Source: Chara braunii
Lineage: Eukaryota; Streptophyta; Charophyceae; Charales; Characeae
DNA: 56,654 bases
Reading direction: 5' to 3'
Assembly (NCBI GenBank): GCA_003427395.1
Contig: BFEA01000010.1
Span: 2,627,341-2,683,994 of the forward strand
A model generated the notes under the pieces. The model was not told the origin of the DNA. It made no database searches and saw only the letters and a list, made by a program, of their open reading frames with translations. Positions 1-10,460 of this stretch are shown here, piece by piece. Numbering within the stretch: the first letter of the stretch is position 1; every line of letters starts with the position of its first letter. A program made the translations under genes and the position numbers.

Positions 1-99
1 GACATTGAAACTGGGACCCTGGACAGGACTCGGGTCGCCTTGTTGTTTGCCTGGACATTGAAACTGGGACCCTGGGCAGGACTCGGGTCGCCTTGCTTA
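1..99. repeat. 53-bp tandem duplication
   Basis: A unit beginning GACATTGAAACTGGGACCCT is present at 1 and again at 54. The two copies differ by only a base or so over the first 42 bases and diverge after the shared GGGTCGCCTTG. The left edge is cut by the window, so more copies may lie upstream. Confidence 0.8.
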
Positions 100-123
100 A
101 CTCGTTTGCTTGGCCTTGGAATT

Positions 124-146
124 AAAAAAAAAAAAAAAAAAAAAAA
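124..146. repeat. poly(A) tract
   Basis: An uninterrupted run of 23 A residues. It could be a retroposon tail, but no element body is recognisable upstream, where the 53-bp duplication lies. Confidence 0.8.
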
Positions 147-436
147 TGGACATAAAAGGAACTAGATGTATAATAGGATTGGAGTTGGAGAAATAAAATT
201 AAACAAATAAGATACGAGACATTGCACATGATAGAAGCAGAAAAGAGAAATGAATATTCTTTTGAATTTGAGTCTCGCTTCAGTGATTGCTACTGTTTGG
301 TGAATTCTTTTGCTTTGTCATTTTGATAGTTTAGTCTCTTAGAGATCGCTTATGCTTGAGCGACAGACAGGTAGTCGCATATGTCTGGTCTTGTTTGAGG
401 TCTTTAGTGGTCACTCGCTGAAGGATAAGCTGACTG

Positions 437-743
437 TTGGATTAGTAGGAATTTTGGGAGCCTCCGTTCTTAAGGGAGAATGCTGCCGAAATTTCTGATA
501 AATTTACGAAGTCAGTCAAAACCTGTGAGTCTTTTGAGGTTAGACTTAGGATTGTCTTTGGGATTAGTAGAGATTTTTGAAGCCTTCCTTACTAATGGCA
601 GTGCTGCCGAAAATTCTACTAAACCCAAGGAAGTCGAGGTTAAGTAACTTTTAGCTCAGGAGTTTATTTAGATTTGAATTTGTATATTTTCTGTGGGCTC
701 ACCCCTTTAGGGAAGATGCTGCCCAAATTTTTGCTATTTTTAC
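437..743. repeat. Diverged direct repeat, about 122-bp period
   Basis: Three diverged units share a GGATTAGTAG..ATTTT..GAGCC/AGCC segment and a GCTGCCGAAATT-like segment. The second segment sits near 484, 606 and 720. The third unit is partial. No coding potential is seen. Confidence 0.55.
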
Positions 744-2039
744 GTCGTTACTGGGCTTTATAGATAGAGGAAGTGCGATACGGAGTTCTTCTCCGGTAAT
801 GCGACAGATGGTGGCTACGTTATTTATGACGCAGGTTATAGCTACCTAAGGGAGATTATGTGTGATAAGCTTCATCAATTTTCTGCTATCACTGAATAGC
901 AGGTCAGTTAGTCGATCGAACTGATCGATCTACGACTCAGCCATGCCCATCGTGATACCCATGCCATGATGCTTGGAATCTCCCTGCTATAATGACATTC
1001 CCTCAAAATGATAACCTTTCTATCCCTCTTACCTATCTCCTTGAAATGACCATGAAAAAAGTTGAGAAAGCTGAATAGAAAGTGGGGGTATGCCATTGTT
1101 AAAAGAGGGGGTCGGTAGAAGGGGCATGTGGGATATGAATTGGGAGAGAAAGGGTTGACCACGGAGTGGTATTTTGTGTACGAATGTCAATGGGATTTTG
1201 TGTGGATGCAGGTTGGTATTAGAAGCAAGGAACCGCTCCTCGAATAATAATGCTTTGGAATGATGTGCTTAAGGCGAGTAGCAAGAATCAACTCGGGACT
1301 GTGAGAATGACTTACCCTGGCTTCCCTCGAGAGTCTCTCTATTCCCTTATAAACCCCTGATCTGCACCTTGGATTCCTGATGTTGACCTTGAAAATGGAC
1401 GTAGCGATTGTGTGAGAGAGATGGTCTTGGAAAATGCTACGGAATTTTCTTCTCTCTCCGAGTGATGGTCCTCTGAACCATCATGTGATCGTTACGCTTA
1501 TCCTTATCGTGGTTGAAAGCTGGATTGGACAGTCCGCGACGGGTAAGAGAACACAGTCATCTGCGGTGTAAGCTCTCCCTCGCGACAGACGCTCTTCTGA
1601 GCCCTACACGTGAGACGCGAGAGGCTTGAGGGTCGGTGATCACTCTTAGTGGTCGTCTTCAATATTAAAAGGCTAAACTCTTTGGGGAGCAAGCAAGCCA
1701 ACACCTAAGTGTCTAAGGCACTCCTCGGTTCCATCGAGAAGTGTGCGGTTATGATTACTCCGTAAAACACCATTACGGAAAAAAGGGGTTTGTTTTCAAG
1801 CTTCATGGCTTCGATATGATTAAATCGGTTCCTTCCATTTTATATTGAGTACTTGATCAGATTCTGTGAAGAACAGGATGNGAAAAATTATGGGTAGTTC
1901 CGTCAANGGACTAGGCGATGATCCAATTAAGTTTATCAAGTTTTCTTCGAGCGGAGGACTACCGCGTGGTCACCTAATCGTCCTAGTCGACCGACGTATG
2001 GCCCCGTTTAGGAACTCAGCCAGCCTATGACGAGGGTAT
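744..2039. other. Unassigned sequence
   Basis: No supported gene, element or strong repeat was recognised. Short reading frames here (for example 908-1162 and 1504-1704, minus) lack recognisable domains. Two unresolved bases lie at 1881 and 1907. Confidence 0.5.
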
Positions 2040-2275
2040 GCGTTCGGGTTCGATCCAGGCGTTAGCTGCACGTGCCCCTATGCTACAGCGAACGAGCAAA
2101 CACCCTCGGTTGGCCTACCTCTGCGACTGCATCATAAGAGCTCTCGCACGTGGGTCAGTAGCTCGGCAGGGATACGCCCACCCACAGGATGGTGACAACT
2201 CCCAACGGGTGGAGGTAAGTTGTGCCTCACGCAGCCTCTGTCCTGTCGCAGGAGCGCGCGAGAGGTATGGCTGGC
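2040..2275 (+). repeat. LTR-like fragment, inverted relative to 22811-23010
   Basis: About 230 bp align well with the reverse complement of 22811-23010, which is the sequence next to the primer-binding site of element A. Shared blocks include TATGCTACA.CGA.CGAGCAAAC, CAGGGATACGCC and GAGGTAAGTTGTG. The match fades after GAGAGGTAT at about 2270. This copy is probably a solo or truncated LTR of a related element on the plus strand. No convincing primer-binding site follows it. The identity as an LTR is inferred from the position of the other copy. Confidence 0.5.
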
Positions 2276-2475
2276 CCACTCGGCCAGAGCGGCACCAGGG
2301 CGCGCGTTTGTTTTCCGCGCGTCCGTCAAGCCCCGCCTAATCCTGCGTGACAAACGCCGGGAGGGTCCCACTTGCGCGGGATCGATGCGTACGAAAGTGC
2401 GTGTTGCCAGTTTGTTGCGCAATTGTTTGTATGTATGTAAAGTGTGAACGAAGTCAAATCAAACCCCTTTATTGC

Positions 2476-2506
2476 CACTACTACTACTACTAATAATAAT
2501 ATAAGG

Positions 2507-2558
<52 letters not shown>

Positions 2559-2570
2559 TAATAATTAGTA
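2476..2570 (+). repeat. (ACT)n-(AAT)n microsatellite
   Basis: A short ACT run passes into a long, nearly perfect AAT/TAA array on the plus strand. It is reproduced with a different length at 29618-29712. Confidence 0.9.
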
Positions 2571-3841
2571 GTAGGACTCTGATCAGTAGCAGCTTCGGAA
2601 AGCGAACAACACTATATACACAAGACCAAATATTCGTGACCCAGGACCAGCAGTAGGATCGCATGACGGAATTCACCAGATACAGGCACCCTAAGAGTTC
2701 ACAATTGATAATGCTGAAACAGTCCTATCACCAAAAGGAACCAGAATTGTTATCTTATCAGGTTTTGTGGTTGCTTGCAACCTTCCTACCTCACAGCCTG
2801 TGCGCGGTTCGCGTATTCATCAGGCTACGTCCGTCTGTCCCCGCATGTCTGTTTCCGTATGCCTCCTCCTGTTTGTCTGTCCACATTCGTACCCTCAGAC
2901 CATTATATTCTCATCTGTCCACGTCCATCGTCCTGTCTGTACGTGAGTGCTTGGGTGAGGAGTGTGTGTCTGTATGTTTGTTCGTTTGTTAGTGTTTGTC
3001 TGCCGGAATGACCTTGTCTGCATGTCTAACCGACTGTGTCATAGGTACGACCGTGTCTGTCGGCTTGCCCGATTGTCTGTGTATGCCTGGGATGTCTATG
3101 TTTGTCCATTCCCCTCTCTGCGTCTGTTTGACGTTCTGCCTGTCGAAGTTTGTCCGCCCGTGGTTGTTTAACCGACTATGTTTGCCTATCTGGTCGGCTG
3201 TCCGTGTCAACCAGACTGTTTGTGTCGTTGACTGTATATGCTTGTCCGCTGCTGCCCGTACCGCGTCTCTACTACAGTTTGTATCCATTTGGTGTAGTTT
3301 GTGTCTGATGGTTCGTCTGTCCGAATGAGTCTGTTGGTCCTTCTACATTGTCCGTGTCGTGCCAACTCACAAAGTCGGTGGTACCAGTCCAGCTAGTCCC
3401 AGTCTGGTCCAATAAGTACCACGGGGATTGTGAACACCGTGGGTTGTTGGTAAAGGCAGACCAACGAATCTCCGAAGTAGCGACAACCATTCATCCACTT
3501 CCGCGTGAGCCATGCAGAAGCGCTACCTCAATGACTAGTGCAAGGAGGTCTGCAGAGAGCCTGGAGCCGAAGTAGGCGAGGCGGTAGCATAGCCATATCT
3601 GTAAGTGGTGGCTGTTACCACAGCCGTCATAACTGTAGTTGTTGTACAGTGCGTGTGTGATAACAGGGTGACCCTGTATATGAGAACAAAGAGAGTCGTG
3701 TAGCGCTGAATCGCCATGACTATTTGCATTGAACTTGAATCAGAACTGTGTTCTCGGTTTACCATTCTCAGAGATCTGAGTGCGCACTTGTCGCTTGTTT
3801 GTTGTGCCACCCGTTTATATCCATGAGTCTACCTATAAGAT

Positions 3842-3844
3842 AAC

Positions 3845-3915
<71 letters not shown>

Positions 3916-3924
3916 TAATCAGTC

Positions 3925-3956
<32 letters not shown>
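3842..3956 (+). repeat. (AAT)n microsatellite
   Basis: Two AAT arrays are separated by a short GATAATCAGTC interruption. The AAT strand is plus. Copy 2 (31001-31081) is shorter and more degenerate. Confidence 0.9.
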
Positions 3957-3958
<2 letters not shown>

Positions 3959-4369
3959 TCATTTCGGCGTACTTCAGGAATCAAACAACGTTATCTCCAC
4001 AAGACCAGATAGTCGTGACCTCGAACCAACAGCAAGATTGCACCCCGAGATTCACCAAGTAAGAGTACACCGAAAAATTGGCAATGCTGAATAGTCCTAT
4101 CATCATCATCAACGAAGAACCAGAATTGATATCCTATCTGGCGCTCGGCGCCCAGACTACATGTGATAGATCCTAACTAGCTTATACTACAATGCAGAAG
4201 TTCACAACAACAACTTCTCGAAGTACGAGCGTACAACGGCCAATGCCGCATGCTTTCAGCATCAGACATGTTCCCACGTCTCACTCACAACTTCGTTTTC
4301 AAATGCTCAGCATGCCATGTGGCCCGAAGGATCAAAGCCTGAATTAACAAGTTATTATTGTTCGAGATT

Positions 4370-4449
4370 TAATAATAATAATAATTATTATTATAATAAC
4401 AGAAGCAATAATATATAATAATAATAATAATAAACAATAATACTAATAG
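4370..4449. repeat. Mixed AAT/ATT simple repeat
   Basis: AAT units with an internal ATTATTATT stretch, so this array has no single strand orientation. Its counterpart lies at 31563-31640. Confidence 0.8.
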
Positions 4450-4813
4450 TAAACCAACTACCTTACCCGCCTGATTCCGTCGTGCCGGGCGCAACCCTGC
4501 CACGTCGCTGGCCTAAGGGTTTCTGCCCTTTACACACGGTGAGTTTCGGGTAAGGCTAGGCGAGTGCTCTCTCCCTCTCTTCTCCCTCTCTTCTCACTCT
4601 CCTTCCTTCTTTTTCTTCGCGTATTTTCTCTTTTCTACTTTCATTCCAGCCTTCCTCCAGCCCATCTTGTTTACCTTCTTCACTTTCAACAGTCACACAG
4701 ACTCCGATCTATGTCTCTTGTGATCACAGCGACTGACTCAGAAAAGTCAGGACGAAAATGATAGTTTTGCGGACTGAGAGGCTTTGACCGGCGGCAGTTC
4801 ATAAACAACAAAA

Positions 4814-4815
<2 letters not shown>

Positions 4816-4864
<49 letters not shown>
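4816..4864 (+). repeat. (AAT)n microsatellite
   Basis: A perfect AAT array on the plus strand, with counterpart at 31999-32045. Confidence 0.9.
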
Positions 4865-4865
<1 letters not shown>

Positions 4866-5324
4866 GAGCGCAAACAATAAACAGAAAATCAAGTCGTGAA
4901 ATCACACAGGTGTCCAGGTAGTCGTGTCCAAGCAGGGAATACAAATACGTCGAGAAACAATCCATATAGAGCAGTACAACGAAGTAGTGAGCCCATGTCC
5001 AAGCCCGTAGGCCACTCTATCACAGTATCAAAAGTCGCTCTCTGCTTTCCGGCGCTTGACGCCCAGCCTACTCTACCTGACTAACCTACCTACAGTCGGT
5101 TCACGCAGCAAGATCACTTCAACTCTCGAAGACCAATGTACATGGCTGTCAACACCATCCCCGACCTCTCTTCACGTACCAGGTACGTATCACGTCACCC
5201 TCAATCACACCTTGATAGCCTCCCCACTCGCCTCATTCCAGAAGACCTCTAGATCGCCCGTTGTACCCCTGACACCTCGATCATGCGACGTCAAATACGG
5301 CCCCTCGAGGGCTCGTTCCTCACA

Positions 5325-5343
5325 AATAATAACGATAATAATG

Positions 5344-5387
<44 letters not shown>

Positions 5388-5431
5388 TACTAATAAGACA
5401 ATGTATCTGTAATAATAATAATAATAATATA
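5325..5431 (+). repeat. (AAT)n arrays
   Basis: A long AAT array to about 5392 is followed after a short spacer by a second one (5411-5431) and the sequence AACTTTATTG. The matching arrays in copy 2 are 32506-32612. Confidence 0.9.
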
Positions 5432-5808
5432 ACTTTATTGTAATAAAAGGGTAACAAACGTATACTAGTTATCTCAAAGTCGGGGTTCCATTCGAAAGTG
5501 GCAATAGTAACCGTCGAGCAACAGATACCTCATACATACACACACAGACACACACGAAGTAGTGAATCCTTCGACCTAGTAGCAGAAGACTTCAACTGAT
5601 TTTTCTCACCTTATCGATGGCGAGAGCGCGCGGCCACACCGCGATCACACATACTCATATACAAACTTACACGTAGTACATTCATTCCCATGTCTCGGGG
5701 GAAGATTCATTCAATTTTTCTCGTCTATCGATCTAAGCATCGAGAGGCCAACCTCGGGGTTGGAGACTTACCTCTTCGGAGACGCGTATCTTACCCAGGC
5801 CCTCCCTC

Positions 5809-6001
5809 ACTCTCTCTCTCTCTCTTTCATACACACACACACACCCACATTTTCCATCGATAGGATGAGCAAGAGCGGAATGAATCTTCTGCTGAAACGG
5901 GGAAATATACACTGTCACTTTATGATTTGCCCGTTCTAGCGATCCAAGTAGCGCGCGACGAGGTGCGGGTTGGAGACTTAACTGTCTCTCTCTCTCTCTC
6001 T

Positions 6002-6034
<33 letters not shown>
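5809..6034. repeat. Two (CT)n(CA)n compound microsatellites
   Basis: CT runs passing into CA runs occur at 5809-5846 and 5983-6034. They are embedded in two diverged copies of a segment containing CATCGATAGGATGA..AAG and CGTTCTAGCGA/CCTATCGAACCAAGT. A third related copy with a (CA)n run lies at 6440-6600, so this is a low-copy tandem family of about 500-600 bp. Confidence 0.75.
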
Positions 6035-6038
<4 letters not shown>

Positions 6039-6188
6039 TCTCTTTCTGACATTGCTCGCCTCCTCCTCATTCACACATCCGCCTTCTTTAGTGCGCATCC
6101 GTCTCCCATCTTGCCCGTGTGTTGTCTTCCTTTTGTACTAATTCCCTCGTATGTACTTAGCTGGAATCGGAGGTGAGATCCAATCGCA

Positions 6189-6200
6189 ATAATAGTAGTA

Positions 6201-6247
<47 letters not shown>

Positions 6248-6295
6248 CTCGTATAAATTAATAATAATAACAATAATAACATTAATATTAATATA
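6189..6295 (+). repeat. (AAT)n array
   Basis: A perfect AAT array to about 6247, then a degenerate tail with AACAATAATAACATTAATATTAAT. The AAT strand is plus. Confidence 0.9.
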
Positions 6296-6439
6296 AAGAG
6301 AGACGAGTGTATCCACGCTATCTCATCGGTCCGATACAGTCGAGTCGAGGGTGCGTTGTGATCGGGAGGGGGGGTGAGAGTCTGGCATCAGATCGAGGTG
6401 ACCATGAGGTATCTCTGTAAGCCTTCCTCACTCTCTTTC

Positions 6440-6600
6440 TCACACACACACACACACACACACATACACACACATTTCATCGATAGGATGAACAAGAAAT
6501 GAATCTTCCGCTGAAACGTGGAAGTACACACTGTCACTTTTCGATTTGCTCGTCCTATCGAACCAAGTTGCGTGCGGTGAGCCGCGGGTGGGAGACTTAG
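6440..6600. repeat. (CA)n microsatellite with flanking tandem-family unit
   Basis: A CA run (6440-6473) is followed by a third diverged copy of the segment described at 5809-6034, recognisable by CATCGATAGGATGA and GAAACGTGGAAGTACACACTGTCACTTT. Confidence 0.7.
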
Positions 6601-7499
6601 CCATCGGCCAAGATTGAAGACTTATTGTCTCTCCCGCTCTTTTTCCTAATCCCTCTCCCTCTCATACGTACACACGTAGTTGGTGAATGTGTCGTTGGTA
6701 TAGCGAAAGGTTGGGGGAGGTTAGTATCGGGATTGGAAGTTTACCCGTTCTCTCTCTTTCTCGTTTCTTCGCTATCGCCTTCGTAGTCGTCCGTACTGTT
6801 GCTTCCGCAATCGTATGTTCGCAGATTCTGGTAAGCGTCCTCCTCTATCACCCCCCTTCTCATAACTCTCCTTCTCCTCCTTTCCCTTTTTCTCTCCTTT
6901 CTTCCTTTACGTTTCCGCGCACGCCCTCTCTTCTCCGTTCCTTCCCTCGTGCTCGTTTGCACTCTCGCACGCTTGCACGCTTCTCCTTCGAGCCTGTTTT
7001 CACTCGCACGTTTCTTCCTCTCGCACGTTCGTTATTGCAAGCTTCTCGTATGTTTGCTTTCGTGCACACCTCTCTTCCCGCTCTTCCCTAGCGCTCGACT
7101 GGACTTCCGCACGCTTGTATGCTCGTACGTTNGCTTACTCGCACGCCTGCATGCTCNCCCACCCACGCTCTNCTCTCACTCGCNCATTCNCCCTCNTGCA
7201 CTCGCCCCTTTCATCTATCTCGTGGGGTTCTTCCCTTTCNCCCGAGGTCCTNGGGAAACCGAGACCCCGGCNAGGCGCACAATCTACGGATCTCACCCNT
7301 CTACTCGCGTGGGCAGTGTAATGAATCTGCCCCTTTTGTCTGGGGTAGATTCATATGAGCCTTTATAAAAAACGGAGTACGACCACAACTAAATCTAACT
7401 AATAACGGTAAAAGAAAGTAAAAGAAAAAAAAAAGGAAAAAGAAAAAGAAAAACAAAAGATAAAGAATCTAACTACTAACTTCCCGAGCAAACCAAGGG

Positions 7500-7600
7500 T
7501 CAGGCTCCTGTCGCGTGCGGCAGGTGGCCTAAATAACTAACTAACATCCCTATACTTGTAATTTTTAAGTCGCGGGTTCGAGCCTTGGTTGTTCGAGCGC
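7500..7600 (+). repeat. tRNA-related (SINE-head-like) segment, copy 1
   Basis: A box B match, GGTTCGAGCC, lies at 7575-7584, and a weak box A-like TGGCCTAAATAA lies 50 bp upstream at 7525. The stretch between them contains CTTGTAA, which matches a tRNA-Thr(UGU) anticodon loop, but the stems do not pair properly. This looks like a decayed tRNA-derived sequence such as a SINE head rather than a working tRNA gene. The same boxes occur in copy 2 at 34706 and 34756, where the loop reads CTTCTAA. Confidence 0.35.
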
Positions 7601-8291
7601 GGGGTGAAATCAATGAAAAATCCTTGTTAAAAAAAAAGGAGCTAGACTTGATCCCCAAATTCCCAGCACATCAATCCGCACCTATACCTACTGGGCTAGC
7701 TCCTAGCTTGATTAAGATAGGAGCAACCTCTCTATACGTAAGGTATATGTTGGTTCCGTCAGTGTAACAGACCCTTAGCCTGTTATCAAATGCTAGTTTA
7801 GGTCTTTCATGGTTTTTGCTACTTATTATGGTAGGCAGTACGCCCCCTTTCGGCTGCCCTAGCCACAAGGCAGGCTCACAACTAACACATTCTTGTTGCT
7901 TTAGCAGGAACCTACTAACATAGTGTGTCGTCATTGCCTCCCGTGCGATTCCCTTTTTGCTAGACTAACCTTCCGGCCTTGGTGGTCGGCGATTTAATTT
8001 ATTAATCCTTTTCCAGTCTCTGCGTAGGTCAAAGCGGCGCGTAGGGTCATTGAACCGTTTCTGGGTCCGTCACGACAAGGCAGACGAGCATTCGAAAAAA
8101 ATTTAACCACTGACTCTAGTTCATGCGCGCCGTGTTTCGACGCTTGTGCTGTCAAAACTTTCTCGACTATAGCGGCCGAGAGATTTGCCGCATTTTCCGT
8201 TTTGGCCGTCTTCAGCCTGTCTGTTGACGCCGACGCTGTGTCGACTACAAAATCATGAGCGGATACCCTTGTAAGGGTATGAGCTCCGACA

Positions 8292-8976
8292 GTTTTCCTA
8301 GACCCCATTAAGCGACGTCCCCGTCGCTGGGGAATCTAAATGCAAAGAAAGGCCTTCTAACGGGACAAGTAGTAAAAATCCGATCCCCTGGATGAAGTTG
8401 CGGTTTGGAGACCCTCACTGTCCTCCTTGGTGCGTGCATGCTGCCAAGATTTTAACCTGGGTCTCCCACACATCCAAAATGACAATTCCCAAGAAAGATT
8501 ATTCTATAAAACCCAAGTGGGCATACTGGATCTGTACTACAGTTGCGGAGGTCACCAAGGAAAACAATGACAGCTCCTGCCCTCAACTTTAGACTTTATT
8601 GTCAAGATCTTGTTGGGTGTCCGAGGCGATTGGGATCAAAAATCGAATCCCACTCTTTGGACGCGGGTCTTGACCTCAGTCAAATTTTACCGTCCCACCC
8701 GAAGTCTAATGCTAGAGGATCGGCGACCTCGGCTTCAACCCACCACAGCCGGTTGATCAGGCCGAAAATGTGGCCCACCGCGTTGTTATTTTAACAATGG
8801 TTCTCGTATTGGTTACACAATATCGGGTATAATTCTCCTATTATTCTAGACCTGACTCTTGATCCCGCCGATATCTACCTGAACCAATTCCCTCATTAAG
8901 GAGGCCCCCTCTCAGGTTTCGGTCCTAGGCCGTAATCGGAAGGCCCGCTGCCTGGTTATACTTGGTCAGCAGCCCA
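8292..8976. other. Unassigned sequence
   Basis: Sequence begins directly after the end of repeat block copy 1. No coding domain or repeat family was recognised. Confidence 0.4.
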
Positions 8977-8998
8977 CGTTGGGATTTACGTCCCAACG
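8977..8998. other. Short perfect hairpin
   Basis: The 8-bp arms CGTTGGGA and TCCCAACG flank a 6-base loop TTTACG. The function is unknown. No obvious U-tract follows on either strand. Confidence 0.6.
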
Positions 8999-10019
8999 AT
9001 GCAAATTTTTCACCATAGGCTTGGTAATTTCAAGTCCCTCAGACTGACCACCTAGAGTGGATGAACGATGATCATTTCATATAAATAAATAACAATTTGA
9101 TCAAAGAATCCCCTCGTCAGTTTGGATGAATGAACCTCTTTGAAATTATATAAAGAAAATTTTAACAAAAAAAATGATATATCATGATTGTCATATGTCA
9201 CTGAACGAGGGGCATCGTCAGAGCCACTCAGGGGTCGGGTCGTCCAAACCTCGATCACAGGCCGGACAGACACACGTCTCGGGGATCTTCAACCAACACA
9301 AAAATCCATAAAAAAAAGTATAAAAATATTTGTTTGACTCCTTGTCTTGTCAGAAGGCAGAGAAGAACAACCATTTCATTCATAACATACATTCCCCTGT
9401 CTCGCAGGGTCTCAAATGAATCAAGGCCTTTATCTTTCTCACACCCCTTTTTTAGGGTTTTTCTCAACAATAACAACATAAGACAAAGCATGGAACAATG
9501 TCAAAGCACATTCAGACCGTACATATCACATTTCACTTTAACTTTCTTGAACACTTAGGCGCTTTTGTGAGCATCCTAGTTCAGGACTTGATAATACAGC
9601 TTGTACAGACTTCAAAGATACACATTCCATCAAAACAAGACCAAACACTGGACCAACTCAGTTGTGAAAGTGAAAGTGTCTCTCGTCGGCATACCCCTAT
9701 AAATAAATTTAATAATATATGACTCAAGAGAAGGAAGACAAGGAAAAAACGGTCTCCCTCCTGAAAAAGAGAAAAAGAAAAATGATGGATGAAGTACGAG
9801 TCACATGTCTCTTTGTCTCTACTCACTAAAGCACATATGTCGAGCTTATCCCAAAATGTTTCAAAACTTGTTGACTCTCTTCTGTTGCTAAAGTATATCA
9901 CCATGCCCCAAGAGAAAAGACCCTATTTATTTTATACTTCTCACCCATAGTGTACAAAGCCTCGATGAGAAAGGAAAGAAGCTTGAGTGGTTGTAAAGAA
10001 CATAGGAGGTCAAAATACA
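8999..10019 (-). other. Candidate 3' LTR of element A, unresolved
   Basis: On the minus strand this sequence starts with TGTATTTTGACC directly after the polypurine tract of element A and contains a TATA-like TATAAAATAAATA at 9924-9936, about 83 bp into it. Both are expected of an LTR. However, I found no matching copy at the 5' end of the element, where the sequence beside the primer site is different. The LTR identity and its lower boundary are therefore unproven. Confidence 0.3.
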
Positions 10020-10021
10020 TA

Positions 10022-10030
10022 CTTTCCCCC
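10022..10030 (-). promoter_or_regulatory. Polypurine tract of element A
   Basis: The minus strand reads GGGGGAAAG, overlapping the TAG stop of the last reading frame and followed two bases later by TG. This is where plus-strand DNA synthesis of an LTR element would be primed. The assignment follows from position and composition. Confidence 0.6.
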
Positions 10031-10437
10031 TAGTCTATCATGCTAAGGTTCAATTGCCTATACAACTGAACCCTGAATCCATCCTTAGCCTTCTCAACAA
10101 AGTTCCCTTCCCTGTCAATGAGATTCTTGTTCTCATCCAACTTTACAAAACCATTTTCCTTATCAAACTTAAATCCTGGACACTCTTCCCTCAGATGCAT
10201 CCCTTTCATGCAATACCAACACAACTTTTTGCCCTCACTTCTTGACTTTTTGGCAGAATGACCTGGAATCGCTGCCTCCTTCTCTCCACCTACTTCCAAC
10301 ATCTCAGAACAAGGTCTCTTCTTACTATCTCCTGATTCGCCTTCATTAAAAGACTTTGTAACAATGTCAGATGTCAGTATCTGAACCAACTTGTTAGCAG
10401 AAGCTGGAATGACAGTAGGTTGATCGTCGTTCTCTCC
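10030..10437 (-). CDS. Second Gag, nucleocapsid part with CCHC zinc knuckle (element A)
   Basis: The open frame runs from a TAA at about 10438 to the TAG at 10030 and has no ATG near its beginning, so it is a continuation of the upstream coiled-coil frame after a frameshift. It carries a perfect CX2CX4HX4C knuckle, CWYCMKGMHLREEC, preceded by a Ser/Lys-rich basic stretch. After the knuckle comes a Phe/Asp/Lys-rich tail with repeated D.(N/E).G.(F/V) turns. This knuckle-plus-tail arrangement is typical of Gag nucleocapsid regions and would bind RNA. It lies 3' of integrase, separate from the Gag knuckle at 17617-17658, so it is a second nucleocapsid in the same element. Confidence 0.75.
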   Translation of the reverse strand, partial: GENDDQPTVIPASANKLVQILTSDIVTKSFNEGESGDSKKRPCSEMLEVGGEKEAAIPGHSAKKSRSEGKKLCWYCMKGMHLREECPGFKFDKENGFVKLDENKNLIDREGNFVEKAKDGFRVQLYRQLNLSMID

Positions 10438-10460
10438 TCTTTATCCCAATACTTCTCTGC

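Larger units (their letters stand above)
2400..8291 (+). repeat. Large dispersed repeat block, copy 1
   Basis: This 5.9-kb block recurs in the same orientation at 29536-35487. It starts close to the CCAGTTTG..GCGCAATTG segment near 2407 and ends after AGGGTATgAGCTCC near 8288. It contains a TGTCTG-rich low-complexity tract (about 2820-3330), at least six (AAT)n arrays, CA/CT microsatellites, a T/C-rich tract (about 6740-7090) and a tRNA-like segment near 7525. The left part (2400-5112) and right part (7507-8291) differ from copy 2 by substitutions and indels. The middle (about 5113-7506) is identical apart from N bases. Reading frames in it are simple-sequence artefacts. I do not recognise a transposase, RT or host gene. 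Confidence 0.85.

Noticed and set aside
2220-2256. A 37-nt intron between GAG|GTAAGT and CGCAG|G inside the LTR-like repeat
   Set aside because: Too short for a typical spliceosomal intron. The donor motif alone is kept as a finding.
2326-4965. Poly-Ile, poly-Leu/Tyr and poly-Asn proteins on both strands
   Set aside because: They are translations of (AAT)n arrays in different phases, with no conserved non-repeat part.
5733-6098. 121-aa frame with Arg-Glu and Val-Cys repeats (also 32914-33279)
   Set aside because: Translation of CT and CA microsatellites on the minus strand. Identical in copy 2 only because the DNA is identical.
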